DNA from: Rosa chinensis
Taxonomy: Eukaryota > Streptophyta > Magnoliopsida > Rosales > Rosaceae
DNA length: 64,000 nucleotides
Assembly (NCBI RefSeq): GCF_002994745.2
Contig: NC_037094.1
Coordinates: 20,127,001 to 20,191,000 of the forward strand
Reading direction: 5' to 3'
Position 1 is the stretch's first letter, and each line of letters begins with the position of its first letter. Shown in pieces: positions 21,834 to 32,361 of the stretch. The translations under genes and the position numbers were made by a program. The notes under the pieces were generated by a model. The model did not search any database, was not told the DNA's origin, and saw only the letters and a list, made by a program, of their open reading frames with translations.

Positions 21834-23171
21834 ATGAATAGGTTACGGAAATTGCTGATGCAAGAGGAAGAAGATGCCATTACAAGAAATCGTCAAAGAG
21901 CCCTGGTGATGCAGGCAGCTTCCTCTCATATCTTGAGGATCCAAGAGGAAGAATCACAGTGGGGTGGTTCACAGGCCGGGCGCCAGTACATCGCAAGAGA
22001 TCGAGAAGCTATGGATCGACGATTGAAAGATCTATACTTCACTTCGCCATGCAGGTTCCAGGGCGATATATTTCGCAGAAGGTACAGAATGCGACCTCAT
22101 GTGTTTGACCAAATGATGCATGATGTCGCCAACCACGATCCGTACTTCGTGCAAACTGATGATGCCTCCGGCAGAGTTGGTTTGTCTACCGAACAAAAGC
22201 TGACTTGTGCTATGAGGATGCTTGCTTACGGGCTTCCGGCTGACCTGTGTGATGAGTTTCTAGACGTAGCTGAATCTACAGCTTTGGAGATCTTGTCGCA
22301 CTTTACTAGAGCAATCTGGAATGTGTACCACGATCATTACCTTCGTCGACCAACTCCGGCAGATTTGCATCGGTTGCTCAATGTTGCTGAGAAAAGGGGG
22401 TTCCCCGGAATGGTGGGAAGTCTCGATTGTATGCACTGGCAGTGGAAAAACTGCCCATCCTCATGGCAAGGGCACTTCACTGGTTATAAGGGAAAACCCA
22501 CAATCATTCTGGAGGCGGTCTCATCATACGATGCTTGGATTTGGCACGCCTATTTCGGACTTCCAGGTTCCCTTAATGATATTAATATACTTGAAATGTC
22601 TCCATTATTCAACGAAATATGCACAGGTGAGGCTCCTCGAGTTTCGTACTATGTAGGTGATAGAGAATATGGCCAATGCTACTACCTAGTCGATGGGATC
22701 TACCCTAAATGGGGATCTTTTGTGAAAGCAATTAGAAATCCAATTACTCCAGAGCAAGCTCATTTTACAAAGATGCAGGAGTCATACAGAAAAGACGTGG
22801 AGAGGGCTTTTGGCATTCTCCAAGCTCGTTTTGCAATAGTAAGAGGACCCGCCCGTGGATGGGATAGGGAGGATCTATCATACATCATGATGACCTGCAT
22901 TATTTTGCACAACATGATTGTCGATGATGAGCGTGAAGAAGATGAAGAGTCGCCTTTTGACCCCGATGATATCCCCACCAGACCAAGGAAAGCACAAATA
23001 TATGAGAGGTATGAGGATGATCATGAGGTTGAGCGCAACCGTCCTGAACTTGAGGAGTTCATGACCCGTTACCAGGGGGTTAGATGCCCAATTGTGCATA
23101 GAGTCCTTCAAGGAGATTTGGTTAATCACCTCTGGAACATGAAGTTGCAAGCAGAGCGGAACCGCAGATGA
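21834..23171 (+). CDS. PIF/Harbinger transposase (DDE_Tnp_4 family)
   Basis: A single open frame of 445 codons without introns. An N-terminal helical, charged region (1-60) precedes a DNA-binding-like segment (about 75-150, with STEQKLTCAMRMLAYG). The catalytic core shows D198 in GSLDCMHW, D249 in LPGSLNDINI and E323 in DVERAFGILQ, the DDE triad that cuts and joins transposon ends in the nucleus. The tail includes CIILHNMIV and an acidic stretch. Length fits plant family members (roughly 400-500). The start at 21834 gives a full N-terminus and lies about 560 bp inside the element. No stop or shift is seen, so it could be functional. Confidence 0.93.
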   Translation: MNRLRKLLMQEEEDAITRNRQRALVMQAASSHILRIQEEESQWGGSQAGRQYIARDREAMDRRLKDLYFTSPCRFQGDIFRRRYRMRPHVFDQMMHDVANHDPYFVQTDDASGRVGLSTEQKLTCAMRMLAYGLPADLCDEFLDVAESTALEILSHFTRAIWNVYHDHYLRRPTPADLHRLLNVAEKRGFPGMVGSLDCMHWQWKNCPSSWQGHFTGYKGKPTIILEAVSSYDAWIWHAYFGLPGSLNDINILEMSPLFNEICTGEAPRVSYYVGDREYGQCYYLVDGIYPKWGSFVKAIRNPITPEQAHFTKMQESYRKDVERAFGILQARFAIVRGPARGWDREDLSYIMMTCIILHNMIVDDEREEDEESPFDPDDIPTRPRKAQIYERYEDDHEVERNRPELEEFMTRYQGVRCPIVHRVLQGDLVNHLWNMKLQAERNRR

Positions 23172-23436
23172 AGAGATTGTATTTTCACGCTTTCAATAAT
23201 TGGCAATGTGGCCATTGTGTGGTTTGATTGTTTGTGTGTTTATGCTTTGTAATGTTGTGTGGTTTTATTTTATTGTCAGTGTGTTTATGCTTTTGTAATG
23301 CAGTGTGTTTTATTGTTATGAATAAAAGTGAGATAAAAACAAGTTTTTGTTTTTATTTGTTAACTATAAAATATAGCAACAATTTTATTTCATAATTGAA
23401 AAACATAAGTGAAAAAGTACAACCAATAAAATATTT

Positions 23437-24459
23437 CTAATTTCTCCCCATCCATTGAGTCTCTTGAACTGGCACGTAGAGGTCCAAGTTAGAGTCATTT
23501 TCACTATGTGGTGTATTTTCTTCTGGAGAAAAGGAGGGTTGACGAAATGCACTAGCACTAGAGCTTTGTTCCTCCCTCTCAATAATCTGTGCTTGCTTCC
23601 TCTCCCAATAACTCCTTTTTTTTGGTGTGAAAATTGACGGATCCACTTTCATTGTGCGAGCATCATCCGCATGCTGCTCAGCTAATTTAGTCTCCTCCCT
23701 GAGTCGCAGCCTGTATTCGAGATCGCGCTCTCCTTGGTCTGCAATCCTTTGCATTTGCAATAAGAGTTCACCTGTTTCATCTTGCCTGGATTTTTTCTTA
23801 GCAGCCTTTTGAGCTTTTTGACCTGGGGGGCGTGCATGCACATTTGAAGAGCTTGGGGACTCACTCGCGGGACTGCCGTCATCCTCTAAGTTGATAGAGG
23901 TAGGAAAACTTGAGCTACCGACATTCATGCCCGGAGGATTGCTAAACTTTTTTGTATCCTTTAATATTGGCCAACAATGCTCAAACGCAAACTCCTCTCC
24001 TTTAGCTAAGGTACGATAGATTGACTTAGCTTGTAATATCTATAAATAAGAAGATATTAATCATGTACTATATATATTTATACGAAAGTCAATATACATA
24101 ACATGTTAAAATAACGGTAAAATTAATTTTAAAAATAAGAATAAAACGTCAAGAATAAGGAGGGTTACCTCGTCGGTGGCATTATCACCACTTCCTCGAA
24201 GAAGTGCCGCTTTGTTAAGAGCTTGACGCCATCGAGCGCATGCCGGTCTAATCTTTTTCCAACGACCGTCACACCCTCCTCCCAATCTAACCACGCCTCC
24301 GGCAGGCTTGCAAGTCTCGTATACTTCATGTATACGCTCCCACAATTTTTTTTTCTCTTGACTAGTACCCTTAGAGCCGTCTTCACCAACGGTAACTACA
24401 GCTATGCACAAGGCTATATCTTCGGCGTCCTTCCAACACTCTTGTCTTGGGTTAGGCAT
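23437..24459 (-). CDS. Harbinger second gene, Myb/SANT + NAM-associated protein
   Basis: Two exons: 24169-24459 and 23437-24039, joined in phase by a GT-AG intron (donor at 24168-24167, acceptor at 24041-24040), giving 297 residues. Exon 1 starts MPNPRQECWKDAEDIALC and has a SANT/Myb-like three-helix motif (tryptophans in LWERIHEVYE, RWKKIRPACARW). Exon 2 continues ILQAKSIYRTLAKGEEF and FEHCWPILKDTKKF, then a lysine-rich stretch and an NAM-associated C-terminal segment (RLREETKLAEQ). In Harbinger elements this protein brings the transposase to the nucleus and to the ends of the element. The frame is intact. Confidence 0.88.
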
Positions 24460-24741
24460 CTTCTAAAAAAATTGAAAGCTAGCTAGATGAAGAACAATGG
24501 TGAAAAAGAATGAAATTTGGAGGAGATTGGAGATGTTTTGGTGTGAAAAATTATGAAGAAGAGGGTTAGTATTTATAGAATTTGTTAAAGTTACTGTTCC
24601 AACGGGCAAAAAATATTTTCCTGATTTTTAAGAATTTTTTTTTTTATTTTTTCAATTTTTTTTGGGTTTAAAACACATTTACTTTATTATTGACCGTTGA
24701 TTTTAATCCATACAATTTTTTGAACCGTCAGATTAGATATT

Positions 24742-24766
24742 CAGTATATATATATATATATATATT
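24742..24766. repeat. TA microsatellite inside the Harbinger element
   Basis: About 11 TA dinucleotides. Confidence 0.85.
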
Positions 24767-26305
24767 AATTTTTTATGTTTAGAAAGATTTAATCTGGGCC
24801 TTTCATTTTAAATAGAATTAATGAAGTTGAATCTGGGCCGTTAGATTTCTTACCGTTGGAGAGATTGTTGCCCGTTCTGCACTGCTGGGCCCCATGTGTC
24901 GGCTGCTTCTCAGCGCGTGCCTCGCGCGTCAGCCTTTCCGGAGCCGTTTTTTTGTCGTCATGCGGGAGTGGCTTCTGTCTTCTCCCTCTGGCGCGTCGCA
25001 CTCTTCAGCTGCGCATGCAGCACATGCAGGCGGGGCCCGCCTCTTCTCTTCCCTCCCCCATTTGGCTTTCGTTCTTCAATGTTGAGTCATTTTGACTCAG
25101 CTTATAGCTCAAAAGCCAAAATGGCTCCACTTGCAGAATGGTTGGAGACGTCCCCCACAGAAGCCAAAGCCAAAATGGCTTATGACTCCAGCCGTTGGAG
25201 TTGCTCTTAGAATGCATGTTTAGGATTCTATTGCTAAGAATGATCATTGCCTGTGCCTTGTTTCGAGGGTTCCGTTGAGAGTTCTAGAGTAGTAAATTGT
25301 CTATAAGGCAAGTGATTAGGTTCCTAGGTTAATTGAGACGCGTCGTACTCATGATGTCTTGTGATGTCTCATTTTTTCTTAATCTTAATGATTTCTATGT
25401 GTTAAATCTAGAGTTGCGTCAACCTAAGTTGCATTTTAGAAAATAGATTAGGTGTAGAGCGTCTCTCACCTAGCATACAAGTAAGGAAGAACAATAGGTT
25501 AATTCAGGCGTTGGGTTAACTTGAGCATCTTCATCCATAAATAAATGAAATTAGGTTGAACATGATTCATTTACTTGATTGATTGGTGGTGGATGCAATT
25601 CCTCTAACTTGTTTTATCTTTGATTTTCAAAACCCTGAATCAAGTCTTTTTATTTTCGGAGTCATTTAGTGTTACGTTTTTATTTAATTAGTTCGTCAAC
25701 CAAAACACCTTAAAAAATTATCAAATTTTGTCAGTAGTTAGTTTATCATGTATAAAGTCTGTCTGTAAATTTTTGTGACATTTAGAATAGTTTAGAGTCG
25801 TCTGCCAGTCAGATCTTTCTAACTGAACAGTTTAGGTTTATTTTGTTTTGAGTCTTTAGATTAGTGATTAGACCACAATCTCTTGCGGGAACGATCCCTA
25901 CTTACCTATACTATTTTCGACATTCTTGTAGGGTTAAGTTATAGGCATTTTTGTGCATCTATTTAAGTGTATAGAAATAGCCTATCAATATGCCTTAGTC
26001 AATAAATGACAATTGTATTAAACTCTTTCTTATGTGTGCACCCAATGAAATATGATGTCTAGGAAAGTCATTGAGATTAATGGTACTTAAGAGAGCCTCA
26101 CTCCACCAACATCTCTCTTTACTTTCCTGGTCATATTTGATTGGAGTTACCAAATGGACAGAGTGACTACAATGTGTCGTAGTTTGATTTTATGTTGGAT
26201 TAGACTTTTTGGGACCTTTGATGTAATCATTGGCTATCTTTATTAATAAAGTATCGTATTATTATTAGATGTCATAGACATGTTTTAATTCCGAACTTTA
26301 TTATT

Positions 26306-27053
26306 TTTCAGTATGTTTCCTGGAGAGTTGGAATGCCTTGTTGATAGTGGCACCACACATACTATATTGCAACATAGGCAACTATTTTTATGGATGACAC
26401 CTGGTCGATCTTCTGTGACTACGATGGCTGGACCATCATAATGGATTCATGGTCGAGGACCAGCTCAATTTATGTTGCCAAATGGCACAAGTATTAATGT
26501 CACCGAAACTCTATATTCTCCTAGGGATGGAAGGACCCTATTGAGTTTTAAAGATATAAGAGCCAATGGTTTTCATGTGGAAACACATTGTGAGAATGGA
26601 CAAGAGTTCCTTTGCATCACCTCTAATGACTATGGACATAAACGAGTATTAGAGAAACTTATGTGTCTATCTAGTGGGTTGTATGCAACCACTATTCGAA
26701 TTATGGAATCCAACCATGTCATGAGAGATGACTTATGGGATTCTGACACATATAGGCTTTGGCATGACCGTTTGGGACACCCAGGTGGTGATATGATGAT
26801 CCGTATATTAAAAACTTCACACGGACATCCATTTTTCAAAATGAAGAGAAGTCAGAAGCAAAATTCGATCCAAGGTAGGGCTAGCGCCGCCTACCCCCCG
26901 TGGCCCAAAAGTGGTGTTGATGCCACCAATACCTCCTTGGTTCCTTTTTCTACTTCTAAAGTCAATTGTGACTTCGTGGCTCAACCGGATACTTCCCTGG
27001 TTGCTTCTAAAGCCCATATTTCGTTTTGTAAAGCCTGCTCTTTAGCAAAATAA
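26306..27053 (+). pseudogene. copia-2 protease and GAG-pre-integrase segment, broken
   Basis: From 26306 the plus strand reads FPGELECLVDSGTTHTILQ, the aspartic protease D-S-G motif, stops at TAA near 26442, and resumes at 26472 (MLPNGTSINVTETLYSPRDG). The GAG-pre-integrase region follows (RLWHDRLGHPGGDMM) with its H-x-R-x-G-H zinc-finger start, and CKACSLAK before the next stop. The protease would mature the polyprotein inside the particle. Confidence 0.8.
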
Positions 27054-27827
27054 GAATAGAGACCATCCTATGCAAAGGACACTAAAGAAAATATTCCATT
27101 CTTACAAAGAATCCAAGGTGATATTTGTGGCCCTATTCAACCAACTTGCGGACCATTTAGATATTTTACGGTGTTGGTTGATGCATCGACACGATGGTCA
27201 CATGTCATGCTATTGTCCACAAGAAATGCTGCATTTGCTAAACTCCTAACACAAATCATTAAATTAAGGGCTCACCACCCTGATCATCCCATTAAGTCAA
27301 TTCGTCTTGACAATGCTGGAGAGTTTACATTAAAAACGTTTGATGACTATTGCATGTCCATTGGGATTGAGGTTGAACACCGTGTTCCTCATGTTCACAC
27401 CCAAAATGGTCTCACAGAAGCTGCTATTAAAAGACTTCAAATGGTCGCTAGAGCATTGGTTATGTGCACCAATCTCCCTGTTTCTGCTTGGGGCTATGCA
27501 ATATTGCATGCAGCTGTGCTCATTCATCTAAGGCCTACTACCACTCAACCCTTTTCTACATCCCAGATGGTTACTGGATATGAGCCTGATGTCTCACACT
27601 TACGAATATTTTGGTGTACAGTTTATGTGCCAATTGTGCCGCCACAGCGCACCAAAATGGGTCCTCAAAGACGATTAGTCATTTATGTTAGATATGACTC
27701 TCCAACCATTATTCGCTACTTAGAACCCTTGACAGACGATCTATTTACCGCTAGATTTGCGGATTGTCACTTTGATGAGACAACCTTCCCGTCGTTAGGG
27801 GGAGATAGGAACAATAATGTTCAATAG
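27050..27827 (+). pseudogene. copia-2 integrase
   Basis: The DDE core is visible: D in QGDICGPI (about 27118), D in RLDNAGEF (about 27305) and E in QNGLTEAAIKR (about 27413). A C-terminal part (TGYEPDVSHLRIF) precedes a stop at 27825. The frame is open from 27171, but is separated from the protease frame by a stop at 27051. It would insert the cDNA into the chromosome. Confidence 0.8.
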
Positions 27828-27902
27828 GAACGACATGAATTGTCGTGGTCTGTCCCCACTTTGTCTCATCTTGATCCCCGAACAGCATAGTTAGAAATTG
27901 AA

Positions 27903-29323
27903 GTGCAGAGAATTCTCGATCTTCAGAACGTAGCAGACTCTATGCCTGATGCATTTTCTTATATCGCTAAAGTGACAAGATCACATATACCTGCTGCAAA
28001 CGTGCCTGCAAGGATTGATGTCCCTAAAAATCATGGACATGGCGCCACCCCTAGGGGTATTGGGCATGGCGCCTACACCACTAATAGTGATGGCAATGTG
28101 GCTCAGGCTGAGCTCCCAGCAAGGAAACGTGGGAGGCCCAAAGGTTCGATGGATTCTCGCCTGAGAAAGAAAGCGAGTTTTGCACAGAAAGATCCATTAA
28201 TCATCGACATAAATAACCCGTCTCATGAAGATATTCCGGATTATGGTTATGTCCAAGAGACATAATTGGGGGACACTCCAATGTTAGAACCAATTTCAGG
28301 GAATAGGGAGATCTCCATGAATTACACTAGTGTACATGAGACGTTAAATCGAGATTCTATTATCCTTGATGATGTGTTTGCATATTCTATTGCTCAAGGA
28401 ATTATAGAACACGATGATATCGAACCTCACTCCGTTGAGGAATATCAACGAAGAGCAGACTGGCCTAAATGGAAAGATGCGATCCAGGTTGAATTGGATT
28501 CACTAACAAAGAGACAGGTATTTGGGCCTATAACGCTGACACCCCCAAGTATAAAGTCTGTTGGCCATAAATGGGTCTTTTTTAGAAAGCGTAATGAGAA
28601 AAATGAGGTTCTTAGATACAAAGCCCGCCTTTTGGCGCAAGACTTCTCACAACGCCCTGGAATCAACTATGAGGAGACATATTCTCCCGTAATGGACGTT
28701 ATAACGTTCCGCTACCTTGTCAGTTTGGTTGTTTCCGAAAAACTTGAAATGCAGCTTATGGATGTGGTTACACTATATCTCTATGGGGATCTAGATTCAG
28801 AGATATATATATGAAGGTTCCAGATGGACTTCAATTACCCAAGTCAAGTGGCTCTAAACCATGGAGTGCGTTTTTAATAAGATTGAGACGCTTACTATAT
28901 GGATTAAAACAATCCGGACGGATGTGGTATAACCGTCTAAGTGACTACTTGATTGGGAAGGGATATGTCAACAATGAAATATGCCCATGCGTGTTTATAA
29001 AGAGGACAAGTTCCGGATTTGCAATTGTAGCAGTTTATGTTGATGACATGAACCTAATTGGAACTCTAGATGAGTTAAAGAAAACTGCTAAGTACTTGAA
29101 ATCCGAATTTGAGATGAAAGATCTTGGGAAAACACAGTTTTGCCTCAAACTAGAACTTGAGCACCGTAGTGATGGGATTATGATCCATCAGTTTGTATAT
29201 ACTCAAAAATTATTAAGGCGCTTTAATGAAGATAAAGCAAAGCCTGTGAGTACTCCCATGATTGGTCGTAGTTTTGAGCCTGAAATCCGTTTCGTCCAAG
29301 GGATGAGGACGAAGACTTATTAG
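27903..29323 (+). pseudogene. copia-2 reverse transcriptase region, split by shifts
   Basis: A linker (27903-28265) with an AT-hook-like ARKRGRPKGS leads to the reverse transcriptase. 28266-28814 holds the fingers (WPKWKDAIQVELDSL, GHKWVFFRKRNE, RYKARLLAQDFSQRPG) and 28811-29323 the palm with the catalytic YVDD in AVYVDDMNLIG (about 29035). A stop at 28263 and a -1 type shift at 28811 break it. It would copy the element RNA to DNA. Confidence 0.85.
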
Positions 29324-29965
29324 AGGCTGAAGTGCCCTATCTAAGTGAAATAGGCGCATTATTGTACTTAGCTCAATGGACATGACCGAACATCTCATTC
29401 ACAGTGAACTTGTTAGCTCGACACAATTTTGCTCCAACACGCAGCCATTGGATTGGCATAAAGACAATCTTTCGATACTTGAGAGGTACGATTGATATGG
29501 GCTTGTTCTATCCCTACAGAGAGAAAAGAAATAACGGAAGTGTGGGATTGGACTCCACAAGGAAAAATGCCACCTTCCGTGCTCCTCCTCCCTTCCATCA
29601 AAATGACAACGAAGTTATGTCTCTCTGACCCTCACAAAGGTCGCTCCCAAACGGGTTATGTCTTTACCATGGAAAGCACTACGATATCTTGGAGGTCTAC
29701 AAACCAGACCCTTGTTGCTACTTCCTCAAATCATGCAGAGATTATCTCTCTACATGAAGCCGTGCAAGAATGCCTATGGCTAAGGTCTATAGTTAGACAC
29801 ATTCGAGGAACTTGTGGTTTGAAGTCTACCACAGATGAACCTACATGCATTTATGAAGATAATGTAGCTTGTATTGAGCAAATGAAGTCAGGTTTCATCA
29901 AGGGCGACAACACCAAGCATATACGCCTAAGTTCTTTTACAATCAGCAACAACAAACACTTCTAA
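29324..29965 (+). pseudogene. copia-2 RNase H region
   Basis: Across two frames one sees PTRSHWIGIKTIFRYLRGT, then SQTGYVFTMESTTISWRST, TLVATSSNHAEIISLHEAVQ and YEDNVACIEQMKSG, all landmarks of copia RNase H (catalytic D in EDN). Frames change near 29630 and the protein ends in a shifted tail. Downstream, 29966-30100 still matches VADLFTKSLP in yet another frame. Confidence 0.8.
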
Positions 29966-30453
29966 ATATTGAAGTGAATCAAATCCGTTCAGAGGATAAT
30001 GTAGCGGACTTGTTTACCAAGTCGTTACCTAAATCCACCTTTGAGAAACATGTGAAGAGCATCGGATTAAGAAAGTTATCTGAACTCCCATAATTGTATA
30101 AATCAGGGAGACCTTGACATCAGGGGGAGGTATGATGTCTACATGTTTGATCTCGAAGAGTGAAGGAAGTGTTGTGCTCTTTTTGCCATTCGACCTGGGT
30201 TATTTTTGTCCCATAGGGTTTTTGTTACCTGGTAAGGTTTTTAGTGAGGCAACGATCAAAACGTCATCACCGAGTTTGAGCGACACAAGGGGGAGTGTGG
30301 AGGATGTCGACTACTCCACATTCACGCGCGTTGTGCTCTTTTTGTCATTCGACCAATGTTGTTTTTTCCCACAGGGTTTTTATTACTTGGCAAGGTTTTT
30401 GACGAGGCAACTTAGAAGCGCATAGCAGAGGCAACACTATTGACATGGAATAT

Positions 30454-30464
30454 CCAAGGGGAAG
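30454..30464 (+). other. Polypurine tract of copia-2
   Basis: CCAAGGGGAAG lies directly before the 3' LTR. Two further GGGGGAG tracts lie upstream near 30122 and 30290. Confidence 0.7.
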
Positions 30465-30665
30465 TGTTGTAAATGATAATGACTATTCATTCAATAGGTA
30501 TTACTTAATGTATGAGATTGACAGACTCGTAATGTATGCGATTGACATACTTGTAATGTGCGATTGATTAGTATAGCTATTATGTATTGCCTTTTGTATA
30601 CATGATGTAACCCTATATAAACCTCATGGTGAGATGAATACAATACAATTATCCAATTCTCTACA
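30465..30665 (+). repeat. 3' LTR of copia-2
   Basis: 201 bp, TGTTGTAAAT to CTCTACA, with a TATA-like CCCTATATAAACC at 30611. Confidence 0.9.
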
Positions 30666-31097
30666 ACATGGGATTATATGCTCATGAACTTGATGTTTAA
30701 TTTATTTCCATGATTTCGATGAACGGATAAATTTGATACTACTTTCACAAGAGTTGTGGTTTGCATTTCATGAGGTTCATTACTTTGCACTAACAAATTC
30801 TATTTGACCTATATTAGGGAGGGTGTCATTGGTTACTGAGAAATGTGAGAAAGTGGACAGATAACTATTAAGTTGCTGGGTTTACATACTGCTAGTATTT
30901 AGTTGAGTTTTGGAACATGTGCTTTGTGCCGAATTATTGGCTAAACATTTCTAGAGTATTGATCTTTGATTTATTGCATATCTGTGTGGGAGGGGTTTTT
31001 TTTTTTTTTTGAACTATGCTTTACAATTCCTATAATCACCAAGTAGCACTTCTGCTTTCCTTTGGTATTTATTTGCATATGTTTAGAAAAGAACCTT

Positions 31098-32356
31098 TGA
31101 CAGGACCCGCTCCGAATTTCACCCTGAAATCCGAGGTGGCCCTGTGGGGCCCACCTTAGGAATAACTCTACCGAAAATTCAGCGGTGACACCCCTAAAAA
31201 TGGGCTACCCAAAACCTGTAGAATTACAATCACACTTCTAACAAATCATCCATAAAGTACTCCTGGAGCCACCCTACTCCCCAAAACCCAACAACTCCAC
31301 AATAAGTAATTGAAATATGAAAATAACATATTCTTAATTACACCAAAGTAACTTCCAAACTTTAAGATACTTAACCCACAGGTTATCAGAGCAATCTAAA
31401 AGAGGAAGAAGAAAATAAAAACACAGGTAGGTTCAACAGTTAACCTACAATGAAAACAACAGCAACATATGCTATACCCCAAATCCTACTATGCCGGACC
31501 AGAAACTCTGCAGACTGGGCATTTGAAACCAAAGGGCCCAGGGGAAAGTAGATAAAAACGTTAGCATGAGTGGATAAAAATAAGTAATTGTAAAAAAAAT
31601 AAAAGAAGTTTATATTTTCCCACGTTTATTTCTTTAAAAACCCGATGCATGCAACAATTAAGAAACACAAACCAACTGATGTTTAGCTCAAGAAAACCAA
31701 CTAGCCCCGCTAGTCACAACAATCAAGTAAAAAGATTGAAACTCCGTTACTCGATAAAATAAGACCAGCCCCGCTGGTTAAACAAAAATCATACTAGCCC
31801 CGCTAGTCAAAATAAATTGCCGAAAATCGACGAAAGTTCCGATCAGCTACATAAACTTCGCGGCTCAAAATCGAGCTCCTCCGGTCGAATCACTGCAAAA
31901 CACCACCATAGATGTGACAAGGAGGAAGAGGTGAGCTTGCCGGTGCCCGAATTCAGTTGTGGGTCAGCCGGAGAAGGAAGAAATCGGAAAAAGAAGAGAA
32001 GAGGCTGACGTGAGGGAGAGAGATATGAGGGGAGAGGAGAGAGGAAATGGCTGGGTAGAAATCTGATCTACCCACAGTAAATTCCTATATATATACTAAT
32101 TATCATGAACAGTAACTTCCATTTTTCGCTTATAACTTTCGCATACGAACTCCGATTTTTACGTACCATATATGCACGCGTTCGGTTTAACGTCCCCTAC
32201 AACTTTCATGAAGAACATTTTCTCAAATTTTGACCTGAACAAAAAGTCAACTTTTATGGCCACTAAAAGTATCGAAACAAAGTAAAAAGTGAAAGTAATT
32301 GTCGTTTACCGTCCAAATGACTAGTAAACGAGTAAATTGAGATACGGGACGTTACA
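31098..32356 (-). repeat. Solo LTR (1259 bp) inside CACTA-A
   Basis: On the minus strand it starts TGTAACGTCCCGTATCTC and ends CCTGTCA, TG...CA ends. A perfect 5-bp duplication ACCTT flanks it (31093-31097, 32357-32361). Minus orientation is preferred because TATATATAGG and a CT-rich leader follow in that sense. No internal retrotransposon sequence is present, so it probably arose by LTR-LTR recombination. The open frame 31817-32008 lies inside and is not considered a gene. The family is unknown to me; a gypsy LTR is likely. Confidence 0.85.
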
Positions 32357-32361
32357 ACCTT

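Larger units (their letters stand above)
21277..25206. mobile_element. PIF/Harbinger transposon, apparently near-intact
   Basis: Ends GAGCATCTCCAACA and its inverted partner (rc GAGCAACTCCAACG) share GAGTCATAAGCCA further in. The TSD is TTA on both sides (21274-21276, 25207-25209), the PIF/Harbinger target. The empty site is preserved in the 5' LTR at about 16271-16277. The 3930-bp element encodes a DDE transposase on plus and a Myb/SANT-type protein on minus, convergent, the standard two-gene plan of plant Harbinger elements. It is the innermost and so the youngest layer of the nest. Confidence 0.93.
15431..25987 (+). mobile_element. Non-autonomous gypsy derivative (LARD-like, Athila/Tat lineage)
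   Basis: Two LTRs, 15431-17047 and 20438-25987, share TGATAGG...CCTATCA ends. Each is exactly 1617 bp once the transposon inserted in the second (with its duplication) is subtracted. A perfect target duplication ATATG flanks them (15426-15430, 25988-25992). The primer site TGGCGCC... and the PPT AAGTGTGGGGG are those of Athila/Tat gypsy elements. The interior is only 3.4 kb and encodes a gag-like product but no protease, reverse transcriptase or integrase, so it must have moved with enzymes from a relative. Confidence 0.92.
20438..25987 (+). repeat. 3' LTR of the gypsy derivative, split by a Harbinger element
   Basis: Starts TGATAGGAGC and ends CCTATCA. Its two parts (20438-21276, 25210-25987) join to match the 5' LTR base by base around CGCAACTTAGA/TGCATG, which defines the insertion site of 21277-25206 precisely. 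Confidence 0.92.
13625..30665 (+). mobile_element. Ty1/copia retrotransposon copia-2, interrupted by a gypsy derivative
   Basis: Flanked by short LTRs 13625-13780 and 30465-30665 that begin TGTTGTAAAT and end TCTACA. The 5-bp flanks are ATATG (13620-13624) and ACATG (30666-30670), one mismatch apart. Gene order gag, protease, GAG-pre-integrase, integrase, reverse transcriptase, RNase H is Ty1/copia. Removing the inserted gypsy derivative leaves about 6.5 kb. Several stops and shifts break the polyprotein, so it is inactive. It is inserted in CACTA-A. Confidence 0.9.
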
